From Planctomycetota bacterium (GTDB taxonomy: Bacteria > Planctomycetota > Brocadiia > SM23-32), in NCBI GenBank assembly GCA_018334735.1, contig JAGXLK010000228.1, positions 1 to 5,333 of the forward strand: a DNA stretch of 5,333 bases, written 5' to 3'. The notes below the pieces were generated by a model. It had not been told where the DNA came from. It was given only the letters and a program-made list of their open reading frames with translations, and ran no database searches. Position numbers and translations under genes: made by a program. Of the stretch, positions 1-5,333 are shown in pieces. The stretch's first letter is position 1. Each line of letters begins with the position of its first letter.

Positions 1-80
1 CTGTTTCATCATGCATACTAAGGGATTTCCAGATTCACATCAGACTGACTACGAGTAATTTCCGCTGCCAGACCTCACGA

Positions 81-2546
81 TCATTCGTTATCCGGGATCA
101 CCAGATCCAGGCCGTCACAGAACAAACCGATGCCGCGCGGATATTCTTTTCCATCCTCCTCTTTTTTGAATGCCACCCGCCCTCGCTGAACCGCACTATT
201 ATCGTATCCTTTAGGATAAAAATCCTCCTCGGGCCCGACATCCAGGAAAAACGCAAAATTGCCTCCGACGCCCGGATATCCTTTGGCGATCGCCGCAGCG
301 TTTCCGAAATGCGCTCTCTCGTAAACGTCCCTCCCACCGACGTGATAGCTGACAGCGAACGCTTTTGCGCCCGCCCAACCGGTATTTCCCCGGAACCCCT
401 TTCCATGAAGATCCGTCATCACATCGTCGCCGCCCAGATCGAGCAGGTATCCCGTCCCCAGATCCCACGCATTTCCCCCGCCCAATCCGGATGCGCTGTA
501 ACGATCGCTGCCGTTATGATCGATCAAATACCCGACGCCCCGATGGCAGCCGTTCCCCAGGGCATGATTCCCCGACCACGTGCTGCGATTCGCCCCTCCC
601 GGTCCTCGCTTGACAAAATACGTGTCGGCCCCGACCGCGTCGCGTACAATTCCCATCCCGCCGGCATAACCCGATGCAACGCCAAAGGAGGAACCGATAT
701 ACGAATCATCGCCTCCAGCATCCTGAACGATACCGATGCCGCCCCCCAGCGTCGCATACCACCGGTCCGAGTTTTGCCGGACTTCCGCCCGCCAGCTCGA
801 GCCGTAGCCGATTCCCGCGCCGTCGTAGCCGTTGTCCCATTCCTTCCCGATGCTGTAAGCGCACTCATGCAAACCCAGACACTGATAATGATCGTTGCCT
901 TTTTCGTCGCATAAGACACCGAACGCTCCATTAATCCCCGCGCCAATGGCGGCGACCCCCGCAACATACACATCGTGCCCCGCCCTATCTTCAAGCATTC
1001 CCACTCCGCGCCAGAATCCCGTCCCGAAGACGTATTTTTGTCCGAGATAGAGATCATCGCCCGCTTCATCGATAAGACATCCAATCCCCAGAAACCCCGC
1101 CCCAAAACCGAATCCGGCGTCGAGCGGAACGCCTTTTTTGGCAGGTTCCTTTGGGTTACCAAAGAGACGCACAAACGGCACCAGCATCGTATCCTCACCT
1201 TCCGGATCGGGTTGTAAAAGGGCATCTCGAGTGGTTTCCCTGGGGTTGAAGCGCCTTGAAAGTCCCTGACAGTATCGGTCACTCCCCTTACGATCGACCA
1301 GCACGGAAATGGCACCAATTCCGGCTGCGGGTCCGCCTACGCCATCCGTCCGGTAGAGGTCGGATCCCGAAAAATCAACAATAATTTCAAGCGGGTAGTC
1401 TCCAATACGCCGTGCTGGCTGCCGCCACAGGTAATCATCGTCGCCTCCGGCGTCGATTATCACAGCCGCTTCGACATCGCGATAGACGTTTCTGCCAGGT
1501 CCCCCGACCACGATTCGACCGTAATCGGTCTCAAAACTTGTCAGCAATTTTCCTTCTACGCCGGGCAACTGGCTTTCCTGAGGTGTCATAGCCGACAGCT
1601 CTCTCTCAAGGGATTCGAGCCGCGAAGCGTCCAGATGTTTCGCAACGAAATCCCAGCACCGGCCGAGCGCGGGGAAATCGATCGAACCTCCCCAGGCTGG
1701 ATGGGTCGTATTCGCTTCGCGGTCACAATCGCAGATACCTGTGGTCGACACAGGTTCGCCGGCGAGGGCGCGGAGGTAATGATACAGACCGGTCATGCTG
1801 TGGAGTCGCTCGGGGACAGCGGTCCCGCTTTCCTGCGTTTTTGAGTTGCCGGGTTCAAACGGATCCGATGGATAGAAACCCCAGTGCATGTAGTACGGCG
1901 GAGCGCCCTTCGATCGATTGACAAAACGCCTGTTGCAGCGGCAAATCCACGGCACCACAAATCGCAGAAGACGTCTGTCCTGCGGACCGAACTCTCCCAG
2001 AACGATTTCGTCCATGTATTCTGCGGCGGTTTCAAACATGCTTCGGAACGATTTTAAATGCTGTCCGCCTTTCAATATTTTGCTACCGAGAACCGGGGAT
2101 TCTCCATCGTTGCCCGGAAGCGCTTCAAAAAGTTCCTGAACTCTCCAGAACCCGGGCTTCTTTCTTCCTCCGGTATTCAGGAGATTTGTGGTCCATGATT
2201 CAACGCGCCAGACCCCCTCGATGGGATCGTCTTGCACGCGCGCGATCGCCGGTATCCGAGGGTAATTCTGGCTCTGCGCGAGCGTGCGGTTATATTCACG
2301 GCAGTGCCGCACGTATGTCGAGTAATCGGCCCTCGCGCCGTAGCGTTCGTGGAAGAGTCTTGAGCCAGGATCACACCCGGGTATCCTATCGCCTCTTTCC
2401 AAAATCCCTCTCAGGACTTCGCTCAGTCGCGCCAGATTACTGTTGCGATTACGTGTGGGAGACGACGTATGGTCCGTCGTTGTCCGGCAGCCCGGGCACA
2501 TGATGGCCAGTAAGGCGAGCAGAAAAAGGGTAAACGCATGTTTCAT
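81..2546 (-). CDS. Predicted lipoprotein with 27-residue Gly-Asp-Tyr repeat (solenoid-like) domain, function unknown
   Basis: I do not recognise a named family. From the chosen ATG the product is 821 residues. Residues 1-20 look like a lipoprotein signal peptide: MKH, a hydrophobic stretch, then CPGC with Cys20 as the likely lipidated residue. The -3 residue is Cys rather than the usual Leu, so the lipobox is imperfect. Residues about 21-350 form an unrecognised region with two Cys-x-Cys pairs (202/204 and 272/274) and single cysteines at 58, 82 and 297. Residues about 360-780 carry roughly 12 copies of a GxG-hh-D-x-x-G-x-D-x-Y unit. Together these suggest an envelope-anchored structural or binding protein; that is inference. 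A GTG at 2609 would add 21 basic residues in front of the signal peptide, so I prefer the ATG at 2546, although neither start has a strong Shine-Dalgarno. The stop is TGA at 81-83. The gene is divergent from the membrane protein gene at 2787. The reading frame is certain, the function is not. Confidence 0.88.
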   Translation of the reverse strand: MKHAFTLFLLALLAIMCPGCRTTTDHTSSPTRNRNSNLARLSEVLRGILERGDRIPGCDPGSRLFHERYGARADYSTYVRHCREYNRTLAQSQNYPRIPAIARVQDDPIEGVWRVESWTTNLLNTGGRKKPGFWRVQELFEALPGNDGESPVLGSKILKGGQHLKSFRSMFETAAEYMDEIVLGEFGPQDRRLLRFVVPWICRCNRRFVNRSKGAPPYYMHWGFYPSDPFEPGNSKTQESGTAVPERLHSMTGLYHYLRALAGEPVSTTGICDCDREANTTHPAWGGSIDFPALGRCWDFVAKHLDASRLESLERELSAMTPQESQLPGVEGKLLTSFETDYGRIVVGGPGRNVYRDVEAAVIIDAGGDDDYLWRQPARRIGDYPLEIIVDFSGSDLYRTDGVGGPAAGIGAISVLVDRKGSDRYCQGLSRRFNPRETTRDALLQPDPEGEDTMLVPFVRLFGNPKEPAKKGVPLDAGFGFGAGFLGIGCLIDEAGDDLYLGQKYVFGTGFWRGVGMLEDRAGHDVYVAGVAAIGAGINGAFGVLCDEKGNDHYQCLGLHECAYSIGKEWDNGYDGAGIGYGSSWRAEVRQNSDRWYATLGGGIGIVQDAGGDDSYIGSSFGVASGYAGGMGIVRDAVGADTYFVKRGPGGANRSTWSGNHALGNGCHRGVGYLIDHNGSDRYSASGLGGGNAWDLGTGYLLDLGGDDVMTDLHGKGFRGNTGWAGAKAFAVSYHVGGRDVYERAHFGNAAAIAKGYPGVGGNFAFFLDVGPEEDFYPKGYDNSAVQRGRVAFKKEEDGKEYPRGIGLFCDGLDLVIPDNE
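216..1472 (-). repeat. Region encoding about 12 tandem repeats with a 27-residue (81-base) period
   Basis: Within the lipoprotein gene, the first Asp of each D-x-x-G-x-D-x-Y unit falls at residues 365, 391, 418, 493, 520, 547, 609, 636, 676, 703, about 735 and 769 (numbered from the ATG at 2546). The gaps are 26, 27, 75, 27, 27, 62, 27, 40, 27, about 32 and about 34. The base unit is therefore 27 residues, with insertions of about 48, 35 and 13. Nine units keep Asp, Gly, Asp and Tyr. The unit at 703 has Met for Tyr, and the last two are degenerate. Each Asp is usually preceded by GxG plus two or three hydrophobic residues. The units differ clearly in sequence, so they are old repeats rather than a recent tandem duplication. 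The regular period and glycine turns suggest a beta-solenoid. The acidic turns resemble RTX calcium sites in flavour but lack the nonapeptide series. Confidence 0.85.
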
Positions 2547-2634
2547 GGGCTTCACAATAATATCCCGACGGCGAAGTGTCTTTGTTCTAATCGCGAGTGG
2601 ATTAACCACGATTTCATTACGATATCACTCAAGT

Positions 2635-2642
2635 GTGCGCAC
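2635..2642. promoter_or_regulatory. Perfect 8-base palindrome in the divergent region, possible operator
   Basis: GTGCGCAC reads the same on both strands and lies between the two divergent genes, about 58 bases upstream of the candidate -35 element. A second, spaced inverted repeat, GTGGATTAACCAC, is at 2597-2609, nearer the lipoprotein gene. Either could bind a dimeric regulator. An 8-base palindrome can occur by chance, so this is a weak call. Confidence 0.2.
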
Positions 2643-2699
2643 GTAAAGGGAACTTCTTGCTCAGTCAGGGTCTTAGCGCAATTCGGCGAGTTCATGTGT

Positions 2700-2729
2700 T
2701 TGACAGAGCGCATTTCGTTCCGGTACAGT
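2700..2729 (+). promoter_or_regulatory. Candidate sigma70-type promoter for the membrane protein gene
   Basis: An exact TTGACA (-35) lies at 2700-2705 and TACAGT (-10, four of six matches to TATAAT) at 2724-2729, with an 18-base spacer. Transcription would start near 2736, giving a leader of about 50 bases before the ATG at 2787. This is the only good -35/-10 pair I found in the divergent region on the plus strand. I found no comparably good promoter facing the lipoprotein gene. Confidence 0.5.
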
Positions 2730-2752
2730 CGGGGATCCTGTTAATCTCCCAC

Positions 2753-2782
2753 GGCAGGGGCCCCGCCTTTTGCGGAAGAGGT
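2753..2782 (+). promoter_or_regulatory. Leader with two mutually exclusive hairpins around the Shine-Dalgarno
   Basis: Hairpin A pairs 2753-2755 (GGC) and 2757-2758 (GG) with 2763-2767 (CCGCC), leaving A2756 bulged and a GGCC loop; TTTT follows at 2768-2771, so it also looks like a small terminator. Hairpin C pairs 2765-2771 with 2776-2782 (seven pairs, two of them G-U) around a GCGG tetraloop and covers most of the Shine-Dalgarno at 2774-2781. Both need 2765-2767, so they cannot form together. Control of the membrane protein by attenuation or by ribosome access is possible. The stems are short and could be chance. Confidence 0.3.
2774..2781 (+). promoter_or_regulatory. Shine-Dalgarno site fixing the start of the membrane protein gene
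   Basis: GGAAGAGG lies 5 bases before the ATG at 2787. It supports that ATG as the start, and the protein that follows opens directly with a short polar stretch and a first membrane segment. Confidence 0.7.
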
Positions 2783-2786
2783 ACGT

Positions 2787-4769
2787 ATGAGCTGGAAAGC
2801 TTTTTTTATAGGCCTGGTGTTTGTCGGAATCATAAACCTCATAACTCCGTACAATGACTTCGACCTCGCCAACACCTACATGACGGGATTCCATTTCCCG
2901 GTGGGGGCATTCTTTCTGCTTGTCCTGTTTACTCTGGGTTGCAACACACTCCTCAAACTTGTCAGAAAGGCGTGGGCTTTCAAGCAACAAGAGCTGATGC
3001 TTGTATGGTGCATGATGATCATCGGCTCGACTGTTCCCAGCAGTGGGCTGATGCGCTATTTTCACCCCATGATCGCGGCCCCTTCTTACTACGCCAGCGG
3101 AGAAAAACAACAGGATTGGAACAAAGAGGGGCATTTGCTCTCGCGAACCCCCGATGCTCTGGTTCTTAGCACAGGTAATGATCCAGCCGTGAACCCGCGG
3201 GCAAAAGCGGCGCAGGATTTCTACGGCGGGACGAGTCGGGATGAAGAGCTCTCTATTCCCTGGCGGCACTGGGCACGTCCGCTTGTCGCGTGGGGCATAT
3301 TTCTTCTTATGTTCTACCTATCCATTTTTTTCATGTGCGCGATCCTGCGGGGGAGATGGGTTGACGCCGAGAGGCTATCGTTCCCGCTGGCCAAAGTGCC
3401 ACTGGAACTGACCGAGGACAGCAGCGGCGGGAAGAATCTATTACCTTCTCTGGTTACCAATCCTTACTTTCTCGTTGGCGTCGGTATTTCTGTGGCTTTT
3501 GGATTTATCCGTCTTTTGGCCATGGAAACCGTTCAAATCAAACTCTGGCGAATTACCAGCGGGACGTTTCTCGAGCAGGGTCACATTAATGTTGCCTATG
3601 TTTTTCCGTTGGCCATTGGTTTCGCTTTCTTGTTGCCCGCTCAGATCAGTTTCAGTTTCTGGTTTTTCTGGTTGTTCTCCCGTTTCGAATACATTGCCGC
3701 CTATCAGGCCGGTTCCCCCATAACTCAAGGCGATTATGGTCCCTTTATGCAGTGGCAACAGGCGGGGGCGTTTGTGGCATTTACGGCCGTCATACTCTGG
3801 AAGGCCAGAAAGCACATAGCCAAGGTAGCCCGCAAAGCCTTTGGGGCGGGATCAGACGTGGATGATTCGGACGAACCGGTCGGGTTCAAGCTGGCGTTCT
3901 GGGGATTCATCCTCTGCTGCGTTGGCCAGATTTCATGGTTCCTCTTTTTTGCCGAACCCGCCGGCATATCCGAAGGGTTTCGTGAGATCTTCAGTCTCCT
4001 TCTGCTTCTTGCATTTATCTTCAGTCTCTTGCTTGTTCACGCCCGGCTGGTGGCTCAGGGCGGGCTTTTTTTCACGCAACAAAACTGGGCGCCGGTGCAG
4101 GTTGTGCATGGTATAACGGGCGGGTATGGGCTCAGCGCCCCGGCCCTGGTTATGGCCAATATGCAACACGCTATGCTCATGTCGGACGCCCGTGAGGTCC
4201 TCAGCCCCCATGCAATGAACGCGTTCCGTATCACTTCCATATTCAAAAAGAAGAAACGGCTTTTTATGCCTGCTATGCTCGCCGCCCTCTTACTCGCACT
4301 CCTGGTGGCCGGTTGGTCCAGCATGCGGGTTTTCTATTCAACCGGAGCCAACAACGTCAGTAACGGCTACGGTCCCCGAGTGCTCGCTCCCAATACATTT
4401 AAAACGGCCGAAAAGATGATAATGGAACCCGAAAGTTCTGCTGATATGCAGGCCGGAGCCGGGATTTTCGGGGCAGTATTTATGGTCGGCGTTCTGGCTG
4501 TGCGTATGCGGTTTCACTGGTGGCCCGTGCATCCCATCGGATTCCTTGTGGCAACAACCTATATGATGGGAACGATGTGGCTCTCATTTATGATAGGATG
4601 GTTTATCAAAACACTGGTTATGTACTTCGGCGGCGGACGGGGTCTGCGGCGCGCGCGTATTTTCTTCCTGGGTATCATTACGATGGAAGCCTTCTGGGTA
4701 GGAACTTGCGCCGTACTGGGCTTCTTGTTGAAACAAAAAATCGGCGGGTACATCTTCCTGCCTGGGTAA
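2787..4769 (+). CDS. DUF6785/DUF6784-type polytopic membrane protein, probable transporter of unknown substrate
   Basis: The 660-residue product has about 12 hydrophobic membrane segments by eye, near residues 5-21, 35-52, 69-88, 163-185, 224-245, 268-300, 325-340, 369-388, 400-417, 493-511, 556-575, 582-605 and 624-646. A polar loop of about 75 residues (89-160) is probably outside the membrane. Two stretches match my memory of the DUF6785/DUF6784 family: RGRWVDAERLSFPLAKVPLE at 188-207, and the C-terminal part with WWPVHPIGF (578-586), a WLSF...IGWFIK segment, then GG and RRAR before a final membrane helix. That family is common in Planctomycetes, Verrucomicrobia and relatives and is thought to resemble oligopeptide transporters; its substrate is not known to me. 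The length and the complete C-terminal block suggest an intact protein. The start is set by GGAAGAGG five bases upstream and the stop is TAA at 4767-4769. The gene is divergent from the lipoprotein gene. Family call fairly sure, transport role inferred. Confidence 0.85.
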   Translation: MSWKAFFIGLVFVGIINLITPYNDFDLANTYMTGFHFPVGAFFLLVLFTLGCNTLLKLVRKAWAFKQQELMLVWCMMIIGSTVPSSGLMRYFHPMIAAPSYYASGEKQQDWNKEGHLLSRTPDALVLSTGNDPAVNPRAKAAQDFYGGTSRDEELSIPWRHWARPLVAWGIFLLMFYLSIFFMCAILRGRWVDAERLSFPLAKVPLELTEDSSGGKNLLPSLVTNPYFLVGVGISVAFGFIRLLAMETVQIKLWRITSGTFLEQGHINVAYVFPLAIGFAFLLPAQISFSFWFFWLFSRFEYIAAYQAGSPITQGDYGPFMQWQQAGAFVAFTAVILWKARKHIAKVARKAFGAGSDVDDSDEPVGFKLAFWGFILCCVGQISWFLFFAEPAGISEGFREIFSLLLLLAFIFSLLLVHARLVAQGGLFFTQQNWAPVQVVHGITGGYGLSAPALVMANMQHAMLMSDAREVLSPHAMNAFRITSIFKKKKRLFMPAMLAALLLALLVAGWSSMRVFYSTGANNVSNGYGPRVLAPNTFKTAEKMIMEPESSADMQAGAGIFGAVFMVGVLAVRMRFHWWPVHPIGFLVATTYMMGTMWLSFMIGWFIKTLVMYFGGGRGLRRARIFFLGIITMEAFWVGTCAVLGFLLKQKIGGYIFLPG

Positions 4770-4794
4770 TGCTTCTTGAGTTGCGCCCACGCCT

Positions 4795-4840
4795 TCCTGC
4801 GCTGGATTATGTGGAGGAAAGACCTCTCATCGCAGGATTT
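4795..4840 (+). terminator. Nested stem-loop after the membrane protein gene, possible terminator
   Basis: An outer 7-base-pair stem pairs 4795-4801 (TCCTGCG) with 4831-4837 (CGCAGGA). Inside it GGAGG (4813-4817) pairs with CCTCT (4823-4827, one G-U) around an AAAGA loop. The stem begins 26 bases after the stop codon. Only three T residues follow (4838-4840), so it is a weak intrinsic terminator at best. It could instead protect the 3' end of the transcript. Confidence 0.35.
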
Positions 4841-4968
4841 CCGCACCATTCCGTTTATAATGATTAACACCTCTTATAAAAACGCAGTATGCCAGAGTAT
4901 TGAGGTGCAAAACCGTTCAACAAATGAAGGCAAGGACCGAATTAAACTGTCGGGAATGAATAAGTTCT

Positions 4969-4973
4969 GGAGA
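4969..4973 (+). promoter_or_regulatory. Shine-Dalgarno site fixing the start of the third gene
   Basis: GGAGA lies 6 bases before the ATG at 4980. It favours this start over the in-frame ATG at 5037, which has no Shine-Dalgarno in front of it. Confidence 0.6.
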
Positions 4974-4979
4974 ATATAA

Positions 4980-5333
4980 ATGGAAAAGTTGATAACCGAG
5001 GCGCAGCGAAAAGAACTGTTTTCCAACTGGCATTCCATGGGTATATTCTTTCTGCTGTTTTTTCTCTCTGTGGCCACATTATTGGCTGATGTCAAATCTG
5101 AGAAAGATCGAGGAGATCGGATGAAATCGAGGGCTCCCAAAACCCCAGAATCTGTCAGAATATCCGAAGACGAGAAACTGGGTTTCGAGGCTTTTTGGGA
5201 ACAGTACCAGGACCTGCTTGACCAGCTGGCTGCAAAAAAGTTGGCGATTGAACGAAAAGAAAATGACGTTGATGAAACCCGTGAAACGGGGAGAAAACAC
5301 CACGCGGAATTGCAGAAACTTGTGAAAGAACGT
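4980..5333 (+). CDS. 5' part of a gene for a single-pass membrane or secreted protein, unknown function (runs off the right edge)
   Basis: The frame stays open for 118 codons from the ATG at 4980 to the window edge with no stop, so the gene is partial. I do not recognise the family. Residues 1-19 are polar. Residues about 20-37 (MGIFFLLFFLSVATLLAD) form one strong hydrophobic segment. The rest, about 38-118, is highly charged, rich in Lys, Glu, Arg and Gln, with leucine spacing from about residue 76 onward that suggests a helix or coiled coil (for example DLLDQLAAKKLAIERKEND). It may be an inner-membrane protein with a coiled-coil domain, or a secreted protein if the in-frame ATG at 5037 were the start and the hydrophobic segment a signal peptide. 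A good Shine-Dalgarno supports the ATG at 4980. Hand-counted G+C is about 46%, lower than the lipoprotein gene. It follows the membrane protein gene after 210 bases, so shared transcription is unproven. Confidence 0.75.
   Translation, partial: MEKLITEAQRKELFSNWHSMGIFFLLFFLSVATLLADVKSEKDRGDRMKSRAPKTPESVRISEDEKLGFEAFWEQYQDLLDQLAAKKLAIERKENDVDETRETGRKHHAELQKLVKER

Noticed and set aside
1..80. Terminator or gene end in the first 80 bases
   Set aside because: No convincing hairpin with a T tract on either strand and no coding signal; nothing to annotate.
309..914. 201-codon open frame on the plus strand
   Set aside because: It is antisense to the repeat region of the lipoprotein gene, rich in Pro, Arg and Ala, and has no recognisable motif or good ribosome binding site.
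524..1318. 264-codon open frame on the minus strand
   Set aside because: It overlaps the lipoprotein gene on the same strand in another frame, has an Arg/Ser/Cys-rich composition with no domain, and is explained by the biased codons of the repeat region.
216..1472. Classical RTX (hemolysin-type) calcium-binding repeats
   Set aside because: The GGxGxDxUx nonapeptide does not recur every nine residues. The acidic turn appears once per 27 residues, so the RTX label is not supported.
2673..3269. 198-codon open frame on the minus strand
   Set aside because: It is antisense to the start and promoter of the membrane protein gene, whose frame shows clear membrane segments and family motifs.
4856..4880. 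TATAAT at 4856-4861 and TATAAA at 4875-4880 as -10 elements for the third gene
   Set aside because: No acceptable -35 hexamer lies 16-18 bases upstream of either, and there is no extended -10 TG. They may simply reflect the A+T-rich spacer.
4776..4979. 67-codon frame with a TTG start ending directly before the ATG at 4980
   Set aside because: The abutting stop and start look like coupling, but there is no Shine-Dalgarno, the composition is not protein-like, and it contains the nested stem-loop. Treated as intergenic.

Overview
The window holds two complete protein genes and the start of a third, and no RNA gene, mobile element or CRISPR array that I can see. No marker gene fixes the species. 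The combination of a large DUF6785/DUF6784-type polytopic membrane protein, a large lipoprotein built on glycine-aspartate-tyrosine repeats, and moderate to high G+C suggests a Gram-negative bacterium of the Planctomycetes/Verrucomicrobia/Lentisphaerae/Kiritimatiellota group. That placement is an inference from recalled family distribution, not a result.

Layout. Bases 1-80 are a short stretch downstream of the first gene with nothing recognisable. Bases 81-2546 (minus strand) encode an 821-residue predicted lipoprotein. Its N-terminal half is cysteine-containing and unrecognised. Its C-terminal half is a run of about 12 repeats of the form GxG-hh-D-x-x-G-x-D-x-Y, with a clear 27-residue period interrupted by three insertions. 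Bases 2547-2786 are a divergent intergenic region. It carries a good sigma70-like promoter for the plus-strand gene (exact TTGACA, 18-base spacer, TACAGT), two small palindromes, and a leader able to form two mutually exclusive hairpins around the Shine-Dalgarno sequence. Bases 2787-4769 (plus strand) encode a 660-residue integral membrane protein that I assign to the DUF6785/DUF6784 family, a probable transporter of unknown substrate. Bases 4770-4979 are an intergenic stretch with a nested stem-loop that may end the transporter transcript. From 4980 to the right edge lies the start of a third gene (plus strand, 118 codons, no stop): a single-pass membrane or secreted protein with a charged, coiled-coil-like region.

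How the genes may work together. The lipoprotein and the transporter are divergent and share a 240-base control region, so co-regulation is possible, and both products belong to the cell envelope. A surface lipoprotein capturing something that the permease imports would fit, but nothing in the sequence names a substrate. The third gene is lower in G+C (about 46% by hand count, against about 57-60% in sampled lines of the lipoprotein gene) and sits behind a 210-base gap, so it may be a separate unit. The most interesting item is the 27-residue repeat domain; the alternative hairpins in the transporter leader come second.
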